A stretch of DNA of 64,000 nt from Lachnoclostridium sp. Lineage in GTDB: Bacteria > Bacteroidota > Bacteroidia > Bacteroidales > Muribaculaceae. The stretch is from assembly GCA_023667185.1 (NCBI GenBank), contig JAMPAP010000002.1, positions 1 through 64,000 of the forward strand, given 5' to 3'. The stretch's first letter is position 1. Each line of letters starts with the position of its first letter. Below the pieces are notes generated by a model, which saw only the letters and a program-made list of their open reading frames with translations, did no database searches and was not told the origin of the DNA. Of the stretch, positions 8,734 to 17,032 are shown in pieces. A program made the translations under genes and the position numbers.

Positions 8734-9246
8734 TTATTTGATTTTTACTTTAATACCTGATATTGACATATATACTGATTGCGATAGCTCGGCAATCATA
8801 GCATTGACTTTACCATGAAGATCAGTGAAGCACCGAGTCATCGGGTCAGGATTAACACCACCGAGGCCAATCTCGTTTGTTACAAAAATTACAGTAGCAT
8901 CTTTTTTTGTAATTCGATCAAGCGATTTCTCTATAAATTGGATTGCGCTGTCAGCATTACATTTATAGTCGAAGAATAGATTGGTAATCCACATAGTGAC
9001 ACAATCTACAAGAGCCACATCACCGTCATTGATGGCAGAAGCAATGTCAACGTCAGCTTCGGAGAGTATCCAATTGTCGCCACGACGAGACTGATGAAGA
9101 GCCACACGCTTCTTCATCTCATTGTCAAGGATCCTTGCTGTAGCCACATATTTTGGCGTAGGGCTCAGTTCCATAGCCATTTGCTCGCTATGCTTGCTTT
9201 TTCCTGAGCGGATTCCTCCGGTGAATAAAATTATCTTGCCTGTCAT
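8734..9246 (-). CDS. cobU: Adenosylcobinamide kinase/adenosylcobinamide-phosphate guanylyltransferase CobU
   Basis: Bifunctional 170-aa enzyme that phosphorylates adenosylcobinamide and transfers GMP to it. The P-loop GGIRSGKS is at residues 10-17. The VALVDCVTMWITN strand and the VTNEIGLGGVNPDPMTRCF guanylate-binding region follow, both typical of CobU. It is the first gene of the leftward salvage operon. A TAATTTTG box ends only four bases before its ATG, so the transcript may be leaderless or nearly so. No riboswitch fits upstream. Confidence 0.95.
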   Translation of the reverse strand: MTGKIILFTGGIRSGKSKHSEQMAMELSPTPKYVATARILDNEMKKRVALHQSRRGDNWILSEADVDIASAINDGDVALVDCVTMWITNLFFDYKCNADSAIQFIEKSLDRITKKDATVIFVTNEIGLGGVNPDPMTRCFTDLHGKVNAMIAELSQSVYMSISGIKVKIK

Positions 9247-9249
9247 GGT

Positions 9250-9258
9250 GCAAAATTA
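9250..9258 (-). promoter_or_regulatory. Candidate -7 box of cobU, adjacent to start codon
   Basis: On the minus strand TAATTTTGC is followed by ACC and then the cobU ATG. This is a full TAnnTTTG match, placing the expected start of transcription at or within a few bases of the ATG. No TTTG is seen at the ideal -33 distance, so the call rests on the -7 box only. Confidence 0.5.
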
Positions 9259-9338
9259 CGAAAAACAGTGCGGATAAAAAATATCTTAAATTTTTTTGTA
9301 ACTTCGCACCGGAAAAGATTATTCAACACGACAACCGA

Positions 9339-10301
9339 ATGGAACAGATCATAAACGAACCGATTTTATTCACTCCATATTTCAAAAACGTTTTATGGGG
9401 CGGAAATAAAATATGCCAATATAAGGGGATATCTCAGCAGGGAGAGTGTATCGGCGAGAGTTGGGAAATCTCCAGTCTGCCCGGCTATGTTTCCGTTGTG
9501 AAATCTGGCCGATACAAGGGCTTGTCGTTGAACGAATTGATTGATCGGTTCGGCGAGCAGCTACTTGGTGATAGAGTGTATGCCAAGTATAGTGGAAAGT
9601 TTCCACTGCTTGTAAAGTTGATAGATGCGTCAGATAATCTTTCCATTCAGGTTCATCCTAATGACGAGCTGGCTAAAGAGCGCCATAACTGTATGGGCAA
9701 GACTGAGATGTGGTATATCATATCCACAGATAAAGATTCCAGAATATATGCCGGATTAAGCAGACAGATAACCCCTGATGAATATGAGAAGAAGGTAGCC
9801 GATGGAAGCTTCACAGATGTTATTACCATTCATGGCTCCAAGCCGGGAGATTTTTACTTTCTTCCTGCCGGATGTGTCCACGCTATAGGTACCGGGAATT
9901 TCCTTGCAGAGATTCAGGAATCAAGCGACATAACATATCGAATTTTCGACTATAACCGTAAAGACAAAAATGGTAATCTTCGTGAACTACACACTTCGTT
10001 AGCAAAGGATGCGATAGATTACACCGTAAGAAATCATAAGATTGAGCCTAAACCTGATGGAAGCGGGGCTATCGTAGCTTGCGAGCATTTCAATGTCAAG
10101 AAAGTCATTGTTGATGGAGAAATTGTATTGAAGTTCAAGCCTGATTCATTTACAGTTATAATGTGTATCGAAGGGGATATTACTTATTCTACTGAAGAGG
10201 GGATCTGTAGTCTTGCCAAAGGCCATACGATACTACTACCTGCTACCATGACTGAATTTACTGTCACAGGTAAAGCTACACTCCTAATCGCACGCTCTTA
10301 G
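9339..10301 (+). CDS. manA: Type I mannose-6-phosphate isomerase ManA
   Basis: The 320-aa zinc enzyme interconverts fructose-6-P and mannose-6-P, feeding GDP-mannose and glycan synthesis. The N-terminus FTPYFKNVLWGGNKICQYKG, GESWEISSLPG, the metal-binding IQVHPND and KTEMWYI segments, PAGCVHAIG and the ITYRIFDYNR motif are all recognisable. The length is that of the short Bacillus/Bacteroides form. It is divergent from cobU with 92 bases between the starts, and 8 bases separate it from the DUF2284 gene. Confidence 0.94.
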   Translation: MEQIINEPILFTPYFKNVLWGGNKICQYKGISQQGECIGESWEISSLPGYVSVVKSGRYKGLSLNELIDRFGEQLLGDRVYAKYSGKFPLLVKLIDASDNLSIQVHPNDELAKERHNCMGKTEMWYIISTDKDSRIYAGLSRQITPDEYEKKVADGSFTDVITIHGSKPGDFYFLPAGCVHAIGTGNFLAEIQESSDITYRIFDYNRKDKNGNLRELHTSLAKDAIDYTVRNHKIEPKPDGSGAIVACEHFNVKKVIVDGEIVLKFKPDSFTVIMCIEGDITYSTEEGICSLAKGHTILLPATMTEFTVTGKATLLIARS

Positions 10302-10309
10302 AGTTCAGT

Positions 10310-10891
10310 ATGGATCAGCCTGAATATAAAATAGACTATACGGTTGAGAATCTTACTGTTGAGCTGAGTACGGAAGAATATATACAGCGATTTGGCAACA
10401 GCGTTCACGCGGTAGAAGGCTGCATGAGATGTAAAAATTACGGCAAAGTGTGGGCTTGTCCTCCATTTTCCCATGACACAATAGCTGAAATTCGGCAGTA
10501 TTCAAGAGTGTTATTGATGGCAACAAAAATTACACTTATTGGTTCAGATATTCCGACTTCGGAGATAAATCGTATTTATCATCCTGAAAGATTGAAAGTA
10601 GAAAGAACTTTGCGGGAGATGGAGGAGAGGTACGACGGTCGGGCATTTGCTTTTTCCGGTAGCTGCCTTTATTGCTCGGACACCACATGTACGCGAACTA
10701 ACAATAAGCCCTGTCGTCATCCCGAGCTTGTCCGCTCATCACTTGAAAGCTATGGGTTTGATGTCGGCAGGACTGTAACGGAATTATTTGGATTTCCTCT
10801 TCTGTGGAGTAAAGGGGGATTCCTACCGTCATATATGACTATAGTCAGTAGCTTTTTCTATAATTCCGATAATCCAGTAAAATTTCCGTGA
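10310..10891 (+). CDS. DUF2284 putative metal-binding protein
   Basis: The 193-aa cysteine-rich protein has the family pattern CMRCKNYGKVWACPPFS near residues 38-54 and a second cluster CLYCSDTTCTRTNNKPCRHP near 120-139. These could bind zinc or an iron-sulfur cluster. No enzymatic role is established for the family that I know of. It lies eight bases after manA and is probably cotranscribed with it, though a functional link is not obvious. The start at 10310 gives the normal family N-terminus. Confidence 0.85.
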   Translation: MDQPEYKIDYTVENLTVELSTEEYIQRFGNSVHAVEGCMRCKNYGKVWACPPFSHDTIAEIRQYSRVLLMATKITLIGSDIPTSEINRIYHPERLKVERTLREMEERYDGRAFAFSGSCLYCSDTTCTRTNNKPCRHPELVRSSLESYGFDVGRTVTELFGFPLLWSKGGFLPSYMTIVSSFFYNSDNPVKFP

Positions 10892-11290
10892 TTAGTTATG
10901 ATTCATCGTGAAGAAGCATGTAAAATCATGTAGAATCATGATGTAGAAAGAGGAATCAGATGGATCAAGACTCAACAGGGTGTAGTATTATAAATCATTA
11001 TTAGAAAATAATATGCTATTTTACATAATAGTAATTATGAGGGAGAGGTCTCACGTTAACATGATGTGACATCCGGTCGTTTAGATTCACAAAATTACAA
11101 AACAATCTCCCCATAACATGACCATTATGACGGAGTGATATAGATGAAGTACATATAGATTCCAAAATAAATGTTAATCTGAGGGTACAAGTTTGTATTT
11201 AATACATTATTCTAATATCTTTGTGAAAAATTTTAATTCTAACAGTTGTAAAGCTTACTAAGATTAACAAAATAATTCTTACAAACCCTA
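10892..11290. other. 399-base AT-rich intergenic region
   Basis: No gene is seen. The first part holds loose short repeats built on AATCATG and GATGTAGA (about 10915-10950). The middle has scattered ATAACATG/TTAACATGATG words. A strong promoter occupies 11192-11223, leaving a leader of about 60 bases before the DUF4250 gene. No hairpin with a T-run is obvious after the DUF2284 gene. Confidence 0.7.
11192..11223 (+). promoter_or_regulatory. Consensus promoter of the agmatine-putrescine operon
   Basis: TTTG (11192-11195) and TATCTTTG (11216-11223) are separated by exactly 20 bases, a perfect Bacteroidetes housekeeping promoter. Transcription should start near 11230 and run through the DUF4250, small acidic protein, aguA and aguB genes. 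Confidence 0.85.
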
Positions 11291-11476
11291 ATGGAGTCTT
11301 TACCATCAGATCCGTTTATGCTTCTCAGCTTTCTGAATTTGAAGTTGAGGGATTTTTACAGTTCGCCGCGCGAGATGTGTGACGATCAGGATTGGAATTA
11401 CGATGACTTTATTGAGCTGATCTCCAGCAAAGGCATCAGTTATTCCGATGATTTTAAGCGTTTTGTTATGGACTGA
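11291..11476 (+). CDS. DUF4250 small protein
   Basis: The 61-aa acidic protein resembles the DUF4250 family. The SDPFMLLSFLNLKLRDFY start, the central CDD and the late YSDDF segment match the usual PKDPFMLLS, LRD, LCDDL and YD pattern. It has no signal peptide and is presumably a small cytosolic helical protein of unknown function. It is first in the operon that leads to aguA and aguB, with 29 bases to the next small gene. Confidence 0.85.
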   Translation: MESLPSDPFMLLSFLNLKLRDFYSSPREMCDDQDWNYDDFIELISSKGISYSDDFKRFVMD

Positions 11477-11505
11477 GGTAGATTTCTTTAATTAATCTTA
11501 AGACC

Positions 11506-11742
11506 ATGGATGATATTTTAGACCTTTTTCAGCAGATACTAAGCCAAAGTGGCAGCGTGGATATTGCCGAAGCTGAATTTAAAAAGATGATTCACGAGGA
11601 CAATGATCTTCATCAGCGTTACCGCGATTATTGCCACGAGGTAGGAAGCACCGAGAAAAACGGGTTTCTGGATTACTGCGAGGAATATCTTGATTCCCAG
11701 GATTCTATATGGGACGACATTCGAGAATTTGAAGATGAATAA
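11506..11742 (+). CDS. Small acidic hypothetical protein
   Basis: The 78-aa, very acidic and probably all-helical protein has a notable SVDIAEAEFKKMI segment and a C-terminal GFLDYCEEYLDSQDSIWDD. I recognise the type as a conserved Bacteroidales hypothetical but know no function. Its last eight bases overlap the start of aguA, so translation of the two is likely coupled. The first ATG at 11506 follows CC and has no clear ribosome-binding site, as is usual here. Confidence 0.8.
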   Translation: MDDILDLFQQILSQSGSVDIAEAEFKKMIHEDNDLHQRYRDYCHEVGSTEKNGFLDYCEEYLDSQDSIWDDIREFEDE

Positions 11743-12730
11743 AGGTAATGATTTAGGACTTAGAATGCCTGCAGAATGGGAACACCATGATGTCATACTG
11801 ATGACATGGCCTAATCCTACGACTGACTGGGCTGAAACTATTGATGAAATCACGGCGTGCTATAAGGCTATCATTGAGGAAATTACCAAGTATGAACCGG
11901 TGATTCTAATAGCATCTGAGCAGTTTGCTCCTGACTTTGATTTCCCCAATCTAAAGGTCTTACATTTGCCGTATAACGACACTTGGATACGCGATTATGG
12001 GCCGATTACCGTTGTCGACCATAATAATCATATACGCCATCTTGACTTTGCGTTCAATGGCTGGGGATTGAAATTTGCTGCTGATAAGGATAATCTGGTC
12101 ACGATGCAACTTACAAACCATCTGAGACTCAATAGAATAAACCATCTCGGGTTTATCATAGAAGGCGGCTCAATAGAGTCAGATGGGAAGGGTACGATAA
12201 TGACTACATCCACCTGCTTGCTCTCCCCTAACCGCAATGGCGATATGTCGAGGGCTGACATTGAGGAGTATCTGCATCAAACACTCGGAGTCGATCATGT
12301 GTTGTGGGTAAATTGTCAGCCTCTTCAAGGCGATGACACTGATGCTCATATAGATACAATAGCTCGATTAGCGCCGGAAGATACTATAATATATGTGGGA
12401 TGTGACGATAAGGCTAACCCCAATTATGTCACACTTCAGCAGCTCGAGGCCGAAATCAGATCTTTTAAAACCAAAAATGGTCAGTCCTACAGGTTGTTGC
12501 GTCTCCCCTCCCCTGCCCCGATCGGTACAGATCCGGCTACCTACGCTAATTACCTTGTAACCCCCAAGGCTGTTTTTGTGCCGCAATACGATCAGCCAAT
12601 TAATGATAAGAAAGCTATTGAAATTGTAACTGAAGCCTATCCCGACCGTCAGGTTATTGGCCTTGACTGCAGGGCTTTAATAAAACAACACGGGTCTCTC
12701 CACTGTGCAACAATGCAAATTATATTATGA
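11735..12730 (+). CDS. aguA: Agmatine deiminase (peptidyl-arginine deiminase family)
   Basis: The 331-aa enzyme hydrolyses agmatine to N-carbamoylputrescine and ammonia. Guanidino-group modifying signatures are seen: MPAEWEHHDVILMTWP at the N-terminus, NDTWIRDYGPI, EGGSIESDG, the DDTDAHIDTIARL His/Asp segment and a C-terminal SLHCATMQ with the nucleophile Cys. The ATG at 11735 is preferred over the longer open frame from 11690 because it puts MPAEWE near the N-terminus. Its stop overlaps the aguB ATG as ATGA. Confidence 0.93.
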   Translation: MNKGNDLGLRMPAEWEHHDVILMTWPNPTTDWAETIDEITACYKAIIEEITKYEPVILIASEQFAPDFDFPNLKVLHLPYNDTWIRDYGPITVVDHNNHIRHLDFAFNGWGLKFAADKDNLVTMQLTNHLRLNRINHLGFIIEGGSIESDGKGTIMTTSTCLLSPNRNGDMSRADIEEYLHQTLGVDHVLWVNCQPLQGDDTDAHIDTIARLAPEDTIIYVGCDDKANPNYVTLQQLEAEIRSFKTKNGQSYRLLRLPSPAPIGTDPATYANYLVTPKAVFVPQYDQPINDKKAIEIVTEAYPDRQVIGLDCRALIKQHGSLHCATMQIIL

Positions 12731-13614
12731 AACGAACCATACGTACAGGTATAATCCAGATGAGCTGCACTAATGATGTAGAGCTCAATCGAAAGAATAT
12801 TGCCCAGAAAATACGCTTGCTCGCAGCTGACGGTGCCGAACTCATTGTGCTTCAGGAACTTCATGACTCTGTGTACTTCTGCCAGACTGAAAATGTAGAC
12901 AATTTTGACCTCGCAGTGGCTATTCCATCGGAGGTAACAGATTATTATGCCGACATTGCAAAGGAGTGTAAATGTGTGATAGTTAGCTCGTTGTTTGAAC
13001 GACGTGCACCGGGACTTTATCATAATACAGCTGTAGTGTTTGACAAGGATGGCAGTATAGCCGGAAAATATCGCAAGATGCATATTCCTGACGATCCTGC
13101 CTATTATGAGAAGTTCTATTTTACTCCCGGAGATTTAGGCTTTCAACCTATAAATACCTCCATAGGTCGCCTTGGAGTACTTGTATGCTGGGATCAATGG
13201 TATCCCGAGGCAGCACGTCTTATGGCAATGAAGGGAGCAGAACTGCTGATCTACCCTACTGCTATCGGTTGGGAATCCACTGATACTGATGAAGAAAAAT
13301 CACGTCAGCGCGAAGCATGGATTACTATCCAGCGGGCTCACGCTGTAGCTAATGGTATTCCCGTGGTGTCAGTTAACCGTGTAGGTTATGAGGAAGATCC
13401 ATCTCACGTGACCGGAGGTATCATCTTCTGGGGGACGAGTTTCGTTGCCGGACCCCAAGGAGAATTTCTCTACAAGGCGTCAGAAAATGAAGCGGAAACC
13501 GCAATAATTGACATCGATATGACTCGGTCAGAAAACGTACGTCGCTGGTGGCCATTCTTGCGTGACCGTCGTATTGATTATTATACCGATTTACCCCGCC
13601 GATTTATCGATTGA
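12727..13614 (+). CDS. aguB: N-carbamoylputrescine amidase
   Basis: The 295-aa nitrilase-superfamily enzyme converts N-carbamoylputrescine to putrescine, CO2 and ammonia, completing the agmatine route to polyamines. The catalytic triad is visible: Glu in LQELHDSVYF, Lys in KYRKMHIPDDP and Cys in VLVCWDQWYPEAARL. Length is normal. The four-base overlap with aguA and the matched pathway step make the assignment firm. The next gene starts with a TTG overlapping its stop codon. Confidence 0.95.
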   Translation: MKRTIRTGIIQMSCTNDVELNRKNIAQKIRLLAADGAELIVLQELHDSVYFCQTENVDNFDLAVAIPSEVTDYYADIAKECKCVIVSSLFERRAPGLYHNTAVVFDKDGSIAGKYRKMHIPDDPAYYEKFYFTPGDLGFQPINTSIGRLGVLVCWDQWYPEAARLMAMKGAELLIYPTAIGWESTDTDEEKSRQREAWITIQRAHAVANGIPVVSVNRVGYEEDPSHVTGGIIFWGTSFVAGPQGEFLYKASENEAETAIIDIDMTRSENVRRWWPFLRDRRIDYYTDLPRRFID

Positions 13615-14087
13615 TCACCACTCGCCCATTCAAGACTACCCACGCTGAGTATCTTAAAATGATACTCCTCTTCTGGGGCCTCCGCTACGGATGGATGCTT
13701 ATATTACCTATATTAGCCGCCATCATAGCCGGAATAAGGATAGATTTGCGCTGGTTTATAGTGGGGCTTGCCGGGATATTCATCGTTTGTCCGATGATAC
13801 TTTCAATGATATACATATATTATATGTTGACACCGGAGGCCGCACGTTCACTCAAGCTTAAGACTATCACTATAACGGCCGAAGGCGAGGTCGATATTAC
13901 TTATCTGAAAGTTGAGAAATCAGACGAGGATGTAGACGAGCGATATGTAGAGACAACCTGCGAGCTTATTCCCGCAACGGATGTTAACAGAATATATAAG
14001 GTAGGCCGATATACGGCAATATCACTACGGGCATCACATCTGACACTTCTTCTCATTCCGAACAATCAAATCATACAATATGCTTAA
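13611..14087 (+). CDS. Two-helix membrane protein, possibly YcxB-like
   Basis: The 158-aa product has two transmembrane helices near residues 25-75 (MLILPILAAIIAGI and FIVGLAGIFIVCPMILSMIYIYY). They are followed by a soluble beta-rich domain with ITITAEGEVDI and YTAISLRASHLTLLLIPNN, resembling the YcxB-like C-terminal domain. The chosen start is TTG at 13611, overlapping the aguB stop. An ATG at 13659 would remove 16 residues but keep both helices, so the start is uncertain. Function unknown. Confidence 0.7.
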   Translation: MITTRPFKTTHAEYLKMILLFWGLRYGWMLILPILAAIIAGIRIDLRWFIVGLAGIFIVCPMILSMIYIYYMLTPEAARSLKLKTITITAEGEVDITYLKVEKSDEDVDERYVETTCELIPATDVNRIYKVGRYTAISLRASHLTLLLIPNNQIIQYA

Positions 14088-14781
14088 AAACTATTATCCT
14101 GCGACAATTATCGCTCTTGCCCTCGTGATTCTTGGGCTCTGCCTGAAAAGCGGAATTGATAACTTCACAAATAAAGATCGAAGAGTCACCGTTAAAGGCC
14201 TGGCTGAAACCGAGGTTAATGCTGACCATGTCACTTGGCCTCTGAAATTCAATCAGATGGGAAATTCGCTCCCTGACATCTATGAAAAAATGGGACAAAC
14301 TCAGAATGTTATAACCTCTTTTCTTACCAATAATGGTATTAAGAGTGAGGAGATAACCATTAGCGCGCCTTCAGTAGAAGACCTTGATGCCAACCAGTAT
14401 CGCGACAACAAGATGCCATATCGCTATATTTTGACGGCCACGATCACGGTGTCGTCTGACAGCGTTGACCTCGTCAGAAAACTTATTGACCGTCAAGGTG
14501 AACTTCTGAAAGAGGGTATCGCTGTATATAGTAATACTTACGATACCCCCGTAACTTATGATTATGTATCATTTCAGGCGATGAAACCGGCTATGATGGC
14601 TGAAGCTATCAAGAATGCTGAGGCTACGGCAAAACAGTTTGCTGAAAATTCCCACAGCAAATTAAATAAGATTGTAAATGCTGATCAGGGCCAGTTTTCA
14701 ATAAGCGATCGTGACAACAACACGCCCTTTATCAAACGCGTCAGGGTGGTCACTACAATCACCTATTCGCTTAAAAACTAA
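14080..14781 (+). CDS. SIMPL domain (DUF541) protein
   Basis: The 233-aa protein has an N-terminal membrane anchor (residues 7-25, ATIIALALVILGLCL) and an extracytoplasmic SIMPL domain. Family traits are RRVTVKGLAETEVNADHVTWPL, a central ITISAPSVEDLDANQY strand, and the AEAIKNAEATAKQFAE helix before a final beta strand. SIMPL proteins are periplasmic or membrane-anchored with poorly defined roles. The gene overlaps the preceding one by eight bases and runs tail to tail into flavodoxin, with 11 bases of overlap. Confidence 0.88.
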   Translation: MLKNYYPATIIALALVILGLCLKSGIDNFTNKDRRVTVKGLAETEVNADHVTWPLKFNQMGNSLPDIYEKMGQTQNVITSFLTNNGIKSEEITISAPSVEDLDANQYRDNKMPYRYILTATITVSSDSVDLVRKLIDRQGELLKEGIAVYSNTYDTPVTYDYVSFQAMKPAMMAEAIKNAEATAKQFAENSHSKLNKIVNADQGQFSISDRDNNTPFIKRVRVVTTITYSLKN

Positions 14782-15280
14782 CTACCTGATTCTCCAGCTC
14801 TTCACACCATTCCTTGATGCGCTTTGCCGTCATCTCGGGATGGTTTACTTCATCTGTCAATAAGCCGAGCGCATGGCCATCTACCACCGCCTTTGACCCG
14901 GAAAATTCGTAACCTATGGTATTAAAGTCGCCGATCATGTTGGCTCCCGAGTTACGGAGTCGATAATAGATATCGCCCACGGCGTTGCAGAACGTGTCAG
15001 CCATCGTCTCATCGCCGCATCCGAAAATCGCAACATCCTTACCGCGAAGATCCATTGACTCGAGTGCATCCATGAAGTCGGCCATATCAGGTTGGAGGTC
15101 TCCATCGCCATAGCTGCTCGACCCAAGAATAATAAGGTCGTAATCGGCTACTTTTGAAGGAGCAGTGTCAGCGACATTGTAAACCGAATCCTTGTCAACA
15201 TTCATGACCTTAGCTATCTCATTTGCCACTTCAGCTGTCGTGCCTGTAGTGGAACCGTAAAAAATACCTATCTTTTTCAT
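14771..15280 (-). CDS. fldA: Flavodoxin, long-chain type
   Basis: The 169-aa FMN electron carrier has the phosphate-binding loop FYGSTTGTTAEVA at residues 7-19. It also has the LGSSSYGDGDLQPD segment and FGCGDETMADTFCNAVGDIY, typical of long-chain FldA with its extra loop. It would serve as low-potential electron donor when iron is scarce. It is monocistronic, leftward, and divergent from the DUF4301 gene. Confidence 0.94.
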   Translation of the reverse strand: MKKIGIFYGSTTGTTAEVANEIAKVMNVDKDSVYNVADTAPSKVADYDLIILGSSSYGDGDLQPDMADFMDALESMDLRGKDVAIFGCGDETMADTFCNAVGDIYYRLRNSGANMIGDFNTIGYEFSGSKAVVDGHALGLLTDEVNHPEMTAKRIKEWCEELENQVVSF

Positions 15281-15353
15281 CTTAAAATATATTGATGTAA
15301 ATATTTCGTTTAGAGTATAACAATTGTAATCGCATCAAAGTTTTCACTAAAAA

Positions 15354-15385
15354 TTTGTTAAAACAAAATTTAATGATTAATTTTG
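15354..15385 (+). promoter_or_regulatory. Consensus promoter of the DUF4301 gene
   Basis: TTTG (15354-15357) and TAATTTTG (15378-15385) are spaced by exactly 20 bases. The start of transcription would be near 15391, leaving a leader of about 45 bases before the ATG at 15436. Confidence 0.82.
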
Positions 15386-15435
15386 AGACCATAAAACCAT
15401 TAACTAAATCATAACCATTAAAAACTAACCTAATC

Positions 15436-16959
15436 ATGCTAAGATCAATCGACATAGAGATGCTTAACAAGCAGGGTATTAGCAAAGAGCAGGCCGAAGC
15501 ACAGCTTCGCAGGTTTGCCGAAGGATTTCCCTATCTGAAAATTAAAGATGCAGCACGTGTAGGTACCGGTATTATCCGTCTTACCAAATCAGATGAGGAT
15601 GGAGCTATCTATCGCTGGAAAGAATATCTCAATCATGGCGGCGAAGTAATCAAATTTGTCCCCGCTTCAGGCGCAGCTTCACGTATGTTCAAGGCATTGT
15701 TTGAATATGTCGATGGAGGTACTGACGATCTCAAGCCCGGTTCTCCGGTGGCTCAGCTTATAGAATCACTTGATAAACTTCCATTTATCCCCGAGCTTGA
15801 AGCAGCCAGCAAGAAGTTGTACAATACCACTCTTGCTGCCCTCAAAGAGGAAGGTCGCAACCGCGACATCATCCGGGCAATCGTGGCTCCTGAAGGCATG
15901 AACTACGGTGGTCTGCCCAAAGGCCTTCTGAAATTCCATAGCTATCCTGACGGATCACGCACTCCCGTTGAAGAACATCTTACAGAAGGCGCTCAGACAG
16001 CTGCTTCGGCTGACGGCATAGTTCGTCTCCACTTCACAGTATCAGCTAATCACCGCAAGCTTTTCGAGGCGAAACTCGCTGAAGTGATTCCTGCTGCTGA
16101 AGCACGCACCGGTAAGAAATTTGAAGTGTCGATGAGCGAACAGAAACCGTCGACTGACACTATCGCTGCTAATCCTGACAATACTCCCTTCCTCGAAGAT
16201 GGTCACATCGTGCTTCGTCCCGGTGGACACGGCGCTCTTATCGAAAATCTTAACGATATCGACTCAGCAGTAGTATTTATCAAGAATATTGATAATGTGG
16301 TGCCTGACAACCGTCGTGAAGATACCGTGCGTTACAAGGAAGTGCTGGCAGGTGTGCTCCTCGAAACACATGACCTTATCGAGCAATATCTCGTGGATCT
16401 TGAAGGAGGCAACTATACCCCCGAGAAACTTCAAGAGATACTCAAGTTTATGCACGAGCGCCTGTTTATCTACGACACTGTAGATGAAAAGATGGACACT
16501 GAGGCCGTGGTTAAATACATTAAAGAGAAGCTCAACCGTCCTCTCCGCGTGTGTGGTATGGTGAAGAATGAAGGTGAACCCGGCGGCGGTCCATTCATCG
16601 CATATAATGCTGACGGCACTGCTTCACCCCAGATCCTCGAAAGCAATCAGGTGGATCCCAAGAATGATGCTTACCAGAATATGATGAAGACTGCTACCCA
16701 CTTCAACCCCGTAGATCTGGTTTGCTACATCAAGGATCGCAATGGCAAGAAATTTGATCTTACAAAATATGTTGACCCTGCCACCGGCTTCATCTCCTCA
16801 AAATCAAGCCATGGCAAGGAGCTTAAAGCTATGGAGCTTCCCGGACTCTGGAACGGCGCAATGAGCGACTGGAACACTGTGTTTGTAGAAGTACCCATCT
16901 CAACGTTTAATCCCGTAAAGACGGTGAATGACCTTCTCCGTCCCGCACACCAAGGATAA
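15436..16959 (+). CDS. DUF4301 family protein
   Basis: The 507-aa cytosolic protein matches the Bacteroidetes DUF4301 family. It has the conserved FVPASGAASRMFKALFEY segment near residue 77, PKGLLKFHSYPDG near 160, HIVLRPGGHGALIENLND near 250, NEGEPGGGPF near 380 and LPGLWNGAMSDWNTVF near the end. The ASGAASRMFK stretch and the LRPGGHGALIENL stretch recall nucleotide-sugar transferase-like folds, but no activity is established. It has its own promoter and a strong terminator, so it is a single-gene unit. Confidence 0.92.
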   Translation: MLRSIDIEMLNKQGISKEQAEAQLRRFAEGFPYLKIKDAARVGTGIIRLTKSDEDGAIYRWKEYLNHGGEVIKFVPASGAASRMFKALFEYVDGGTDDLKPGSPVAQLIESLDKLPFIPELEAASKKLYNTTLAALKEEGRNRDIIRAIVAPEGMNYGGLPKGLLKFHSYPDGSRTPVEEHLTEGAQTAASADGIVRLHFTVSANHRKLFEAKLAEVIPAAEARTGKKFEVSMSEQKPSTDTIAANPDNTPFLEDGHIVLRPGGHGALIENLNDIDSAVVFIKNIDNVVPDNRREDTVRYKEVLAGVLLETHDLIEQYLVDLEGGNYTPEKLQEILKFMHERLFIYDTVDEKMDTEAVVKYIKEKLNRPLRVCGMVKNEGEPGGGPFIAYNADGTASPQILESNQVDPKNDAYQNMMKTATHFNPVDLVCYIKDRNGKKFDLTKYVDPATGFISSKSSHGKELKAMELPGLWNGAMSDWNTVFVEVPISTFNPVKTVNDLLRPAHQG

Positions 16960-16971
16960 CTCAGGAATCTA

Positions 16972-17008
16972 AATAAAGGTTGAGACCGCAACGGTTTCAA
17001 CCTTTATT
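16972..17008 (+). terminator. Rho-independent terminator after DUF4301
   Basis: AATAAAGGTTGAGACCG (16972-16988) pairs with CGGTTTCAACCTTTATT (16992-17008) across a three-base loop, with one G-U pair. A-run on one side and T-run on the other side make it look bidirectional. Confidence 0.9.
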
Positions 17009-17032
17009 ACATCTCCGGTGTTAATAATTATC

